NCBI GenBank assembly: GCA_905215095.1
Contig: CAJMOL010000033.1
Location: 1 to 10,520 of the forward strand
Direction: 5' to 3'
Length of the DNA: 10,520 nt
Source of the DNA: an uncultured bacterium
GTDB taxonomy: Bacteria; Actinomycetota; Coriobacteriia; Coriobacteriales; Coriobacteriaceae
Below the pieces are notes generated by a model. That model ran no database searches and had not been told where the DNA came from. It was given only the letters and a program-made list of their open reading frames with translations. Numbering within the stretch: position 1 is the stretch's first letter; each line of letters opens with the position of its first letter. Shown one piece after another: positions 1 to 7,010 of this stretch. A program made the translations under genes and the position numbers.

Positions 1-2
1 TC

Positions 3-1478
3 CAGGCCGCAGGCAAGCTCAACGTGAATTACTCGGGAACCAACATCGTCACTGCCGAATGGATCGAAAGCATCAACGTTTCTCATGGCACTAACGAGAA
101 TGCCGAGCTCAATATCCAAGGCGACGAGGGCGGCACGCTTAGCGTGACATCTACTGAGGACGCTATCCTCTCCACGGGTAATATCAACATCGACGGAGCC
201 GGATCCGTCAACGCCACGAGCACTGGGTTTGATGCCATCAATGCCGGAGGTGATCTCGCTATCAAAGGTTCGGGCAACGTCAACGCCACGGGTGCATCGG
301 ATGGCATCAGGGCAAACGGCAATATCACGATTGACGACAGCGGAGCCGTCACCGCCAGGGCTACCAAGGACAAGGGTATTGGAGCCGACAAGAACCTCAC
401 CATCAAGGGTGGCGGGACGGTCGAGGCAAGCTCAGCCGATGGTGAGGCCCTTTGGAGCGGCGGCAATATCAACATCTCGGACGGCAGCCAGGTCAAGGCA
501 AGCTCCGAGAAAGATGCTGCCGTCGAGGCCAAGGGCAGCCTCGCAGCCACAAACGCCTCCCTCAACGTAAACGGTGTTGAATATGGCGTCTATGCCCACA
601 AGGGCATCACCCTCGATCATGCAAACGTGACGGTCCGTGCAAGTAAAGGCAGATACGGTGGCGCCAACGCCCTCTTCACCTACCAGGACGACATCGTCGT
701 CAAGAACGGCTCCACCGTGGACGCGTTTGCGGAAGGCGAGGTTTCGGCTGCATTCTCCACCAGAAACGATCGACCCAACGAGAAGGGCGGCCACATCTAC
801 ATCAGCGACTCCGTTGTCAAGGCCATAGCCCGCTATGTCGAGAACGGCGACGGCCCCATCCCCTACAGCGAAAACCAAGATGGCGAGACGAGGCGCGAAC
901 CCCAAGGCGAGAACATCGGCATCATCGCCCAGACCAGCGAGGGCGTCACACCCGCAGTCATCTCGATCATCCGCAGCAAGGTAACGGCCGAAGGAGATAC
1001 AGCGGCAATCTTTGCCCGTGCCATGAGCGCTGACGGCAAGACAATCGGCACCATCAAGATTGAGAACGCCGCCATCCAGACGCCCGAAGGCGGCAAGGTC
1101 ATTGACTATCGCAAGCTCCGTGACGGCATCTACGAGGCAGGCCAAGCCATCGGCACGGGCGACGCCACGGTCGACTCCCTCTATATCAAAGCAGTCGCCA
1201 AAAGTACGACCATCGCACCTCCCGAGGTAGCCAAGTCGGAAGACCCCAAGCCCGACGAGACCAAGCCCGCAGAAAGCAAGCCCGCGGAGTCCAAGCAGAA
1301 CCCCAAGCCTGAGGGCTCAAAGCCGACCAAGGCCGTTGCGGCTTCAACCACGAAAGCCAAGACTACCGGCGTGCTCGCGGCAACCGGCGACACCTCGGGT
1401 GCGGCCATCGTGGCAACCGTCCTTGCGGGAACAGCCGCTATCGCCGCAGGCACCATGGCGAGCCGTAAGCGTTCTTAG
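3..1478 (+). CDS. Cell-wall-anchored beta-solenoid repeat surface protein (5' partial)
   Basis: This is a probable surface adhesin or carbohydrate-binding-type protein fixed to the cell wall; its ligand is unknown. The frame stays open to the left edge, so the N-terminus and any signal peptide lie outside the window. The GTG at 24 is not a convincing start. Counting residues from codon 24, positions 52-170 hold five tandem units of 23-24 residues, each opening with a pattern like G-N-I-x-I-x-x-x-G and rich in Gly, Asn, Ser, Thr and Ala. This is typical of a right-handed beta-helix. Related degenerate units lie on either side. A Pro/Lys/Glu/Ser-rich spacer follows at about 397-436. The C-terminus carries LAATG (451-455), an Ala-rich hydrophobic segment and a basic tail RKRS, which is the layout of a sortase signal with Ala in place of the usual Pro. 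It resembles proteins annotated as carbohydrate-binding-domain (DUF4353-like) in gut Firmicutes and Actinobacteria; that assignment is inference. The surface anchor is well supported, the ligand is not. Confidence 0.85.
   Translation, partial: QAAGKLNVNYSGTNIVTAEWIESINVSHGTNENAELNIQGDEGGTLSVTSTEDAILSTGNINIDGAGSVNATSTGFDAINAGGDLAIKGSGNVNATGASDGIRANGNITIDDSGAVTARATKDKGIGADKNLTIKGGGTVEASSADGEALWSGGNINISDGSQVKASSEKDAAVEAKGSLAATNASLNVNGVEYGVYAHKGITLDHANVTVRASKGRYGGANALFTYQDDIVVKNGSTVDAFAEGEVSAAFSTRNDRPNEKGGHIYISDSVVKAIARYVENGDGPIPYSENQDGETRREPQGENIGIIAQTSEGVTPAVISIIRSKVTAEGDTAAIFARAMSADGKTIGTIKIENAAIQTPEGGKVIDYRKLRDGIYEAGQAIGTGDATVDSLYIKAVAKSTTIAPPEVAKSEDPKPDETKPAESKPAESKQNPKPEGSKPTKAVAASTTKAKTTGVLAATGDTSGAAIVATVLAGTAAIAAGTMASRKRS
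177..533 (+). repeat. Five tandem ~72-bp coding repeats (24-residue solenoid units)
   Basis: Within the surface protein, residues 52-75, 76-98, 99-122, 123-146 and 147-170 align as consecutive units of 24, 23, 24, 24 and 24 residues. Each begins with a short beta-strand pattern (GNINI, GDLAI, GNITI, KNLTI, GNINI). A Gly-containing turn, a Val-containing strand (SVNAT, NVNAT, AVTAR, TVEAS, QVKAS) and a polar turn follow. The DNA copies have diverged, so this is an old protein-level repeat rather than a recent expansion. Confidence 0.8.
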
Positions 1479-1535
1479 ACGCCTCTGCGCACATGGCAGC
1501 TCCCGCGAAGGCCCCGAGCCCCAGCACCGTTTAAC

Positions 1536-1573
1536 AACGCCACCGCCGAGCTCCCCTCCGGCGGTGGCGTTTT
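1536..1573 (+). terminator. Rho-independent terminator after the surface protein gene
   Basis: A perfect 13-bp stem (AACGCCACCGCCG at 1536-1548 with its complement at 1559-1571) encloses a 10-base loop and runs into TTTT at 1570-1573. It lies 58 bases past the stop codon of the surface protein gene. Confidence 0.9.
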
Positions 1574-1684
1574 CCATATGCGTCCGCAGGGGATGCACGA
1601 GATTGTCTTTGTCTAGCCCAACCGGCATACGCTGGCGTGCGACAATTGGGGCTGCCGATATCACAACACTGAGAGAAGCCCGTC

Positions 1685-2350
1685 ATGGAAGCGCATCAAA
1701 AGCAGATAACCGTTTATTCGAATCATACGGAAAGCGCGCCTGTCATCTACCTTCCTGTGGTCGTGGGCGACGGCAGCGAGGTTTATAAGTGTTGCCGAGA
1801 GCTCGACTGTCCGCCATTCGCCCTCGTCACCATTGGCGGGCTCGATTGGAATCGCGAGCTGAGCCCCTGGGCATGCGACGGGACCGTACGCGATGCCGAG
1901 CCTTTCGGCGGCCAAGCTGCCGATTTTCTTGATGAGCTGCTGAATCAGATAATCCCCCAGGTCGAGTCGTCGCTTCCTCAGCCGCCCACCTGGCGCGGCA
2001 TTGCCGGTTACTCGCTCGCGGGCCTCTTCGCACTCTGGTCCCTCTGGCAAACCGACGCCTTTGACCGCGCCGCGAGCGCATCGGGGTCGCTATGGTTTCC
2101 CGACTTTGTCGACCGTGCCAGCACGGCCCCTTTTGCCGGCAGCCCGCAAGCCGTCTACCTGTCACTCGGCAAAAAGGAAATCAAGACGCCCAACCGCATG
2201 ATGCGGCATGTACTCGGCGACACACGCGCGATGGAAGCGTTGCTCGTCGAGCGCGGCATTCCAACAACGCTGGAGCTCAACCCCGGCAATCACTTTGCCC
2301 AAACCGACCTACGCATGGCCCGCGGCATCCACTGGATACTGACACATTAA
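1685..2350 (+). CDS. Alpha/beta-hydrolase, putative esterase (esterase D-like)
   Basis: This 221-residue protein is predicted to hydrolyse an ester or thioester substrate that cannot be named from sequence. The nucleophile elbow is GYSLAG at 108-113 (Ser110), preceded by a short beta-strand and followed by a hydrophobic helix, as in the PF00756 esterase family. His203 in the GNHF context is the likely catalytic His. The acid is less clear; Glu165 or a nearby acidic residue is possible. There is no signal peptide or membrane segment, so it is probably cytoplasmic. The length is short for the family (often 240-300), with a compact N-terminal part. The ATG at 1685 is preceded by a weak purine stretch (GAGAGAAG). 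The gene sits alone between the terminator at 1536-1573 and a convergent permease gene. A weak promoter-like TTGTCT at 1603 has no good -10 partner. Confidence 0.8.
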   Translation: MEAHQKQITVYSNHTESAPVIYLPVVVGDGSEVYKCCRELDCPPFALVTIGGLDWNRELSPWACDGTVRDAEPFGGQAADFLDELLNQIIPQVESSLPQPPTWRGIAGYSLAGLFALWSLWQTDAFDRAASASGSLWFPDFVDRASTAPFAGSPQAVYLSLGKKEIKTPNRMMRHVLGDTRAMEALLVERGIPTTLELNPGNHFAQTDLRMARGIHWILTH

Positions 2351-2386
2351 AAATGGTACCCACACGCATATACGCATGGGCACCAT
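2349..2386 (-). terminator. Terminator between the convergent esterase and permease genes
   Basis: Arms at 2353-2362 and 2377-2386 form a 10-bp stem. Read on the minus strand every position pairs, with one G-U wobble, and the stem is followed at once by UUUU (2349-2352) after the permease stop. Read on the plus strand the same position is an A-C mismatch, and the T-rich stretch (TTGTTTT) comes only after a short gap. It therefore looks tuned for the minus-strand uracil permease transcript, with weaker activity for the esterase. Confidence 0.75.
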
Positions 2387-2411
2387 ATCTTGTTTTAGCT
2401 GAACGCAGCTG

Positions 2412-3746
2412 CTACTCAGCAGCCTCCTCAAGCTCGGAGACATCAAACTCAAAGTCGTTACCCGGCAGGATGGCGTTGAGCACAATGCCCACCAGTGAGC
2501 CCACGGCAATGCCGGACAGCGAAATGGTCACGCCGCCCAGCTCCAACACGATGGCGCCGGCGGTGCTGTACGCGATGCCGAGCGAAAGCACGAGCACCAG
2601 CGCGGCAACCAGCACGTTGCGGTTGTTCTGGAAATCGACCTGGTTCTCGATGAGGTTGCGGACGCCCACAGCACTGATCATGCCGTAGAGCACGAGCGAC
2701 ACACCGCCGATCACACACGCCGGCATGGCCGCAATGACAGCCGCGAACTTGGGGCAGAACGAAAGCACGGTGGCGCAACACGCGGCAATTCGAATTACGC
2801 GCGGGTCGAACACGCGCGTCAGGGCGAGCACACCGGTGTTCTCACCATACGTAGTGTTGGCCGGAGCGCCAAAGAGCGAAGCCAGAATCGTGGCAAGGCC
2901 GTCGCCGAGCAGCGTGCGATGCAGACCGGGATCGGCAATGTAGTTGCGCTCGCAAGTCGAACCGATAGCAGAGATATCGCCGATATGCTCGATCATGGTC
3001 GCGAAGGCCAGCGGCATGATGGTGATGATGGCCGTCGTGGCAAGACCGCTATCGAACTGCGGCCCAAAGAGTGCAAACACGGTGTTGTCCCACACGATGG
3101 GCAGACCGACCCACGGAGCGGCGGCAACGCCCGAGAAATCAACCTCGCCGAGCGCAGCCGCAACGGCATAGCTCACCACAACGCCCAGCAAAATCGGCAC
3201 GATCTTGACCATGCCACGGCCCCAGATGTTGCAGATGACGATAACGGCAACGCCAATGACAGCCACAAGCCAGTTGGTCTGGCAGTTAGCAATAGCGGAA
3301 CTTGCCAGGATCAAGCCGATGGAAATGACGATGGGGCCAGTCACCACCGGCGGAAAGAAACGCATGACACGCTTGGCGCCAAACGCGCGGAAGAGCGCCG
3401 CCAGCACCGGATAGAGCAGACCGGCACAAGCTACGCCCAGGCAGGCGTAGGGCAAAAGCTCGGTCTCGCCGTTGGGCGCGATTGCGGCATAACCGGCAAT
3501 AAAGGCAAACGATGAGCCCAAAAATGCCGGCACCTTACCGCGCGACAGGAAGTGGAACAGCAGCGTGCCCAAGCCGGCAAACAAAAGCGTTGCCGATACC
3601 GAGAGGCCGGTGAGCACGGGCACCAGCACGGTGGCGCCAAACATGGCAAACAGGTGCTGTAGGCCGAGCAGGAACATGCGCGGGCGGCCGAGCGACGATG
3701 CGTCGTAGATGGCATCGCTGACGGCGGGCGTCGAGGACTGGGACAT
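2412..3746 (-). CDS. uraA: Uracil permease, NCS2 family (uracil:proton symporter)
   Basis: This 444-residue polytopic inner-membrane protein is predicted to import uracil with protons for pyrimidine salvage. It has the usual NCS2 length and about 14 hydrophobic segments. Diagnostic family motifs are present: GLQHLFAMFGATVLVP near residues 28-43 (His31), AFLGSSFAFI at 74-83, the TM8 signature MPLAFATMIEHIG with Glu253, and NTTYGENTG with Glu302. Glu253 and Glu302 match the uracil-coordinating glutamates Glu241 and Glu290 of E. coli UraA. The ATG at 3746 has a good SD (GAAAGGA) five bases upstream on the minus strand. It is a single gene: 122 bases separate it from the upstream methionine synthase-like gene, and its own promoter is possible. 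Xanthine/uric acid carriers of the same superfamily are the alternative, but the motifs favour uracil. Confidence 0.93.
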   Translation of the reverse strand: MSQSSTPAVSDAIYDASSLGRPRMFLLGLQHLFAMFGATVLVPVLTGLSVSATLLFAGLGTLLFHFLSRGKVPAFLGSSFAFIAGYAAIAPNGETELLPYACLGVACAGLLYPVLAALFRAFGAKRVMRFFPPVVTGPIVISIGLILASSAIANCQTNWLVAVIGVAVIVICNIWGRGMVKIVPILLGVVVSYAVAAALGEVDFSGVAAAPWVGLPIVWDNTVFALFGPQFDSGLATTAIITIMPLAFATMIEHIGDISAIGSTCERNYIADPGLHRTLLGDGLATILASLFGAPANTTYGENTGVLALTRVFDPRVIRIAACCATVLSFCPKFAAVIAAMPACVIGGVSLVLYGMISAVGVRNLIENQVDFQNNRNVLVAALVLVLSLGIAYSTAGAIVLELGGVTISLSGIAVGSLVGIVLNAILPGNDFEFDVSELEEAAE

Positions 3747-3868
3747 GGATGTCCTTTCGAATGGAAGGGCGATCAGGCATATCGGATAACCTGCCCGAAC
3801 GATACGATCCGAACCATTGTACGCGATACACTATGCCTCGCACGCGCCGCCACCTGCAAACACTAGCG
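3747..3868 (-). promoter_or_regulatory. Uracil permease leader with a possible promoter and pairing segments
   Basis: On the minus strand a -10-like TACAAT lies at 3816-3821, about 70 bases before the ATG, with no good -35 (CGTGCG at the expected place). Two short complementary pairs follow: TCGGAT/ATCCGA (3782-3787 with 3807-3812), and CAGG/CCTG (3774-3777 with 3790-3793) extended by GGG/CCC across a bulge. They interleave, so they could be mutually exclusive hairpins or a pseudoknot. No PyrR-binding loop consensus and no U-tract terminator is visible here, and pairs this short can arise by chance. Confidence 0.3.
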
Positions 3869-5002
3869 CTATTTCCAAACGCGCTCGGCAATGCGCTTGA
3901 CCAGCGCGATCTTTGCCCATTGCTCATCCTCGGTCAGCTTGTTGCCAATCTCGCAGCTGGCAAAGCCGCACTGAGGCGACAGATACAGGTTCTCGAGCGG
4001 CACGTACTTTGCGGCTTCACGGATGCGCTCGACGATAACATCCTCGTTCTCGAGCTCTGCCGCCTTGGTGGTTACCAAGCCCAGCACGACCTTCTTGCCG
4101 GGAGCGACGTACTTGAGCGGCTCAAAACCGCCGGCGCGCGGCGTATCGAACTCCAGGTAAAATGCATCGACATCCTCGTTTGCGAACAGGTACGGCGCGA
4201 TGGGGTCATAGCCGCCCTCGAAGGCATAGGTGGAGTGGTAGTTGCCGCGGCACACATGCGTGTTGATGACCAGATCGTCGGGCTTGTCCGCGATGGCGGC
4301 ATTGTTGAGCGCCACGCCCAGCTCGCTTACCTTTTGCAGGTCGACCGGGCTCATGCCGGTTTTGGCGACAAAATCGGTGTCGCAGTAGATGCCCCAGGTG
4401 CAGTCATCAAACTGGATGTTGCGGCAGCCTGCTGCGTACAGGTCGGCGATCACCGTGCGATAAGCGGCTGCAATGGCGTCGGCAAGTTCCTCATCGGTCT
4501 TATAGACAGCGCGCAGGCTCTCCTGCTGGCCATCGCAGCGATCGAGCGTGACCTCAGAGAACGTCTGGATCGGCGCCGGAATGGTTTGCCGCGCGACCTG
4601 GCCCTCCCCCTCGAGCGCCTTGACAAATTTAAAGTGCTCGACGAACGGATGGTTCTCGCCGCTAATGGGGCCGGTTACCACGGCGGTGTCGGCTGTGGTC
4701 TCCTCGTCGTGGAACATATAACCCGTACGCGAGGCACGGCGTTCAATGCCGTTAAGGCCCCACATAAAATCGAGGTGCCAGTAGCTGCGGCGAAACTCAC
4801 CATCGGTGATGACCTGCAGGCCGGCGGCCTTCTGCTTTGCCACCAAATCGCGAATGGCATCGTCCTCGACGGCCTTAAGGCCGGAAGCGTCGAGTTTACC
4901 CGCGACATAGGCGGCACGGGCGTCCTTTACAGCCTGCGGACGAAGAAAGCTGCCGACGATATCGGCGCGAAACGGCGCGTTCGGTTGAATCGAAGTGCTC
5001 AT
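3869..5002 (-). CDS. Cobalamin-independent methionine synthase-like protein, catalytic domain only (YxjG/YxjH type)
   Basis: The predicted role is methyl transfer to a thiol, most likely homocysteine to methionine, in the cytoplasm. The 377-residue length matches the single-domain MetE homologues such as Bacillus subtilis YxjG/YxjH; the N-terminal half of classical MetE (about 750 residues) is absent. Candidate zinc ligands are His249 and Cys251 in THVCRGN, Glu284 in YLEFD and Cys345 in SPQCGF, matching the His-Cys-Glu-Cys set of MetE. IVGSFLRP near residue 15 and ITDGEFRR near 65 are typical of the family N-terminus. The ATG at 5002 is chosen over one six codons upstream (5020) because GGGAG lies eight bases before it and between the two ATGs. 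A LysR-type gene lies upstream on the same strand, suggesting regulation by that protein. The methyl donor (folate or another) cannot be read from the sequence. Confidence 0.88.
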   Translation of the reverse strand: MSTSIQPNAPFRADIVGSFLRPQAVKDARAAYVAGKLDASGLKAVEDDAIRDLVAKQKAAGLQVITDGEFRRSYWHLDFMWGLNGIERRASRTGYMFHDEETTADTAVVTGPISGENHPFVEHFKFVKALEGEGQVARQTIPAPIQTFSEVTLDRCDGQQESLRAVYKTDEELADAIAAAYRTVIADLYAAGCRNIQFDDCTWGIYCDTDFVAKTGMSPVDLQKVSELGVALNNAAIADKPDDLVINTHVCRGNYHSTYAFEGGYDPIAPYLFANEDVDAFYLEFDTPRAGGFEPLKYVAPGKKVVLGLVTTKAAELENEDVIVERIREAAKYVPLENLYLSPQCGFASCEIGNKLTEDEQWAKIALVKRIAERVWK

Positions 5003-5042
5003 AGATATCTCCCTTTGCATTGGTTGCTTTACTGGGACAGAG

Positions 5043-5056
5043 TATGAGCGCTCATA
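5043..5056. repeat. Perfect 14-bp palindrome TATGAGCGCTCATA
   Basis: TATGAGC and GCTCATA are exact reverse complements with no spacer. The site lies between the candidate -10 and the start codon of the methionine synthase-like gene, where a bound dimeric repressor would block transcription. No regulator can be named from it. Confidence 0.6.
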
Positions 5057-5088
5057 TGACCATCGTAAAATATACGTTTATAACAGTT

Positions 5089-5111
5089 TGATATAGATGC
5101 TTCCTATATCA
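5089..5111. promoter_or_regulatory. Interrupted palindrome TGATATAG-N7-CTATATCA, putative LysR-type operator
   Basis: Two perfect 8-bp arms are separated by 7 bases. The dyad size and the T-N11-A core contained in it are typical of LysR-type binding sites. It lies directly between the lysR-type gene and the methionine synthase-like gene and close upstream of the latter's candidate -10. The assignment to this regulator is inferred from position. Confidence 0.5.
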
Positions 5112-5157
5112 GTCTGGACTGTCATAAAGAGACTTGAACCGTGCGGAGCACAGCAGC

Positions 5158-6054
5158 CTAGATATGCTGACGAATCGCGTCGATATAGGCCCGACCGTAG
5201 CGCGTGAGCGTCGTGTTCTTGCGCGTGATGATGCCAATCTCCATGTACTCGTCCACGTCGAGCGGAATCGAGATAATGCCGGGGCCGTTGAGCTCGTGGC
5301 TGATCACGCCCGAGCATACCGTGTAGCCGTTGAGGCCCATGGCCAGGTTGAACAACGTCGCACGGTCGCGCACGCGGATATTCTTGCGACGCTCGAACGT
5401 CGAGGTCAGCTCCTCGGAATAGTAAAACGAGTTGTAGCTGCCCTGCTCGTAGGACAGGAACGGGTAGTCTTCCAAGTCCTCGAGCGTCACGCTGGAGCGG
5501 CCAGCCAGCGGATGGTCTGCACACACAAAAACGTGCGGCGCGGCGCAGAAGAGTCCCTCGAATACGAGCTCGTTGGCGGCGAGCATACGCTCGATAACCT
5601 CGCGGTTATGCTCGGATAAGTACAGGATGCCCAGCTCGCTTTTCATATGCGCGACATCCTCGATAATCTCGTGAGTCTGCTCCTCGCGCAGGGTAAAGTC
5701 GTAGCGCGCGGCATCGAACTCGCGGATCACGTCAACAAACGCGTTAACGGCAAAGGAATAATGCTGGCAGCTCACACTAAAGTGCGGCACCTGCTCGGAC
5801 GCGCCCTTGTACTTGCCTTCGAGCAGATCGGCCTGGTCGAGCACCTGGCGCGCATAGCCCAAGAAGGTCTCGCCCTCCTCGGACACAATGACACCCTTGT
5901 TGGTGCGCTCAAAGATATGCGCACCCATCTCGTTTTCGAGATCGCGGATCGATGCGGTAATCGAAGGCTGCGACACAAAGAGCCGGCGCGAGGCCTCGGT
6001 AATGCTGCCGCATTCGGCAACTTTGACGACATATCTGAGCTGCTGAAGCTTCAT
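5158..6054 (-). CDS. LysR-family transcriptional regulator
   Basis: This 298-residue DNA-binding regulator has the usual LysR-type length. The N-terminal winged helix-turn-helix spans about residues 1-60 and shows the family hallmarks: LRYVVKVAECGSITEASRRLFVSQPSIT, an LE-N-E-M-G linker, and F-x-R-x-x-x-G. An effector-binding domain follows from about residue 90, containing SCQHYSFAVNAFVDVI and a C-terminal GYTVCSGVI segment. The start at 6054 is supported by GGGAG overlapping the stop of the upstream HAD gene, only 10 bases away, so the two are likely cotranscribed and translationally linked. Its position directly upstream of a methionine synthase-like gene suggests it controls sulfur amino acid or methionine genes, in the manner of MetR/CmbR-type LysR proteins; that role is inference. 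The co-inducer is unknown. Confidence 0.9.
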   Translation of the reverse strand: MKLQQLRYVVKVAECGSITEASRRLFVSQPSITASIRDLENEMGAHIFERTNKGVIVSEEGETFLGYARQVLDQADLLEGKYKGASEQVPHFSVSCQHYSFAVNAFVDVIREFDAARYDFTLREEQTHEIIEDVAHMKSELGILYLSEHNREVIERMLAANELVFEGLFCAAPHVFVCADHPLAGRSSVTLEDLEDYPFLSYEQGSYNSFYYSEELTSTFERRKNIRVRDRATLFNLAMGLNGYTVCSGVISHELNGPGIISIPLDVDEYMEIGIITRKNTTLTRYGRAYIDAIRQHI

Positions 6055-6064
6055 GGCTTTCTCC

Positions 6065-6973
6065 CTAGACGTTCGTGACGTCGAAACCTGTCACATCCAT
6101 CTGACGCATAAACGGCGGCATCTCCCCCGTCGCGGCGCAGGCGGCAATCTGATGCAGGGCCCCGGCGACCGCATCATCTGCCGCAGCGCCGATATGCCAG
6201 CGCGCGGCAGCCGTGACGGCCTCGTTGGCATTGGCGACTGCAACGGAGTTGGGAACGGCATCGATCATGGGCAGATCGTTATCGGAATCGCCAAATACGG
6301 CCACCTCGTCGGGCGTCAGGTCCAAAGCGCGCGCCAACTCCAGCGCAGCGCAACCCTTGTCCCAACCAGCCGGAAGGATGTCGAACAGGCGCACTCGGTT
6401 GTTGGGAAACACAAGCGAGAGTTCCGGCACCTCAACGGCAACGCGCTCGCGTAGCTCCGCGAGCTCCTCACGCGAACGGGCACTCCAGATATTCGCCTTA
6501 AACACCGGCGCGCCATCGACGACGGGACGACACGGGGCCTCTTCGCCTTTGAGCCACGCATTGCCGCCCGACTCCATAGCGCGACGCACACGCTCGGGAT
6601 TGCTCGTCACGCAATAGGCATCGTTGCCCCAAAAGTCATCGCCCAGGCTATAGACCTTCAGATAGGTATCGTCGGTCTCTTGCTCCAGATAGTCGGCAAG
6701 ACGCATGAGGGCACCGTTGTCGCTCGCACGGGAGGCAACAACCTCGCCGTCAACAAACATCACCTGGCCGTTACAGAACGCGCCAGTCGAAAAACACTCG
6801 GAACGATTTTTGAACATCCAGCCCATCGCGGACGGCTGACGACCCGAAACCGGGCCAAAGTGCAGGCCCGCCGCCTGCATGGCATGAATGCCCTCGATGG
6901 CGTAGTCGCTGGCTCCGTCATGCCCGGCTGGAATCAGCGTATCGTCCATATCGGTCAGCACAAGTTTGATCAT
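6065..6973 (-). CDS. HAD-superfamily hydrolase, Cof-type (subclass IIB) phosphatase
   Basis: This is a 302-residue cytoplasmic phosphatase, predicted to dephosphorylate a small phosphorylated metabolite such as a sugar phosphate or cofactor; the substrate is unknown. All four HAD motifs are seen: DMDDTL with nucleophile Asp8 and acid/base Asp10, Ser43 in PVSGRQ, Lys206 in GWDKG, and the Mg-binding FGDSDNDLPM (Asp229, Asp233). A cap region of roughly residues 85-190 between motifs II and III matches the Cof/YidA class. Motif I has Asp at the position that is usually Gly (DxDGT). The ATG at 6973 follows a GGGGA sequence on the minus strand. A TACAAT -10-like element lies upstream at 7002-7007. 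It is the first gene of a probable two-gene unit with the LysR gene. Confidence 0.9.
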   Translation of the reverse strand: MIKLVLTDMDDTLIPAGHDGASDYAIEGIHAMQAAGLHFGPVSGRQPSAMGWMFKNRSECFSTGAFCNGQVMFVDGEVVASRASDNGALMRLADYLEQETDDTYLKVYSLGDDFWGNDAYCVTSNPERVRRAMESGGNAWLKGEEAPCRPVVDGAPVFKANIWSARSREELAELRERVAVEVPELSLVFPNNRVRLFDILPAGWDKGCAALELARALDLTPDEVAVFGDSDNDLPMIDAVPNSVAVANANEAVTAAARWHIGAAADDAVAGALHQIAACAATGEMPPFMRQMDVTGFDVTNV

Positions 6974-7001
6974 GAGGTCCCCATTCGTATCGGTCCTACC
7001 T

Positions 7002-7007
7002 ATTGTA
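7002..7007 (-). promoter_or_regulatory. Candidate -10 box for the HAD/LysR unit
   Basis: TACAAT on the minus strand lies 28 bases before the HAD start codon. No good -35 occurs 16-18 bases upstream, where one arm of the 7011-7045 palindrome begins instead. The call rests on position and a 5/6 match to TATAAT. Confidence 0.35.
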
Positions 7008-7010
7008 ACG

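Larger units (their letters stand above)
5003..5157 (-). promoter_or_regulatory. Promoter region of the methionine synthase-like gene, with candidate operator
   Basis: This 155-base gap is more AT-rich than the surrounding genes. On the minus strand it contains, in order: a short hairpin (CTGTGC-TCC-GCACGG, 5139-5153) that could be a weak terminator after LysR, the interrupted palindrome at 5089-5111, a -10-like TATATT at 5069-5074 with a poor -35, the 14-bp palindrome at 5043-5056, and then the SD. A weak -35 next to a dyad fits an activator-dependent LysR-type promoter. No SAM riboswitch or T-box features are seen. Confidence 0.5.

Noticed and set aside
432..1145. A 237-codon open frame on the minus strand under the surface protein gene
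   Set aside because: It is antisense to the repeat region; its low-complexity Asp/Val/Ala-rich translation mirrors the repeats, and no SD or homology is recognisable.
3749..5047. A 432-codon open frame on the plus strand
   Set aside because: It lies almost entirely antisense to the well-supported methionine synthase-like gene, has no family motifs, and its length is explained by the codon bias of the real high-GC gene.
5120..5150. A tRNA T-arm-like string (GGTTCAAGTC on the minus strand)
   Set aside because: The flanking bases do not pair into a T-stem, and no acceptor, D-arm or anticodon arm can be built around it.
5003..5157. A possible SAM riboswitch or T-box upstream of the methionine synthase-like gene
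   Set aside because: None of the conserved SAM aptamer or T-box sequences is present, and the gap is too short for a full T-box.
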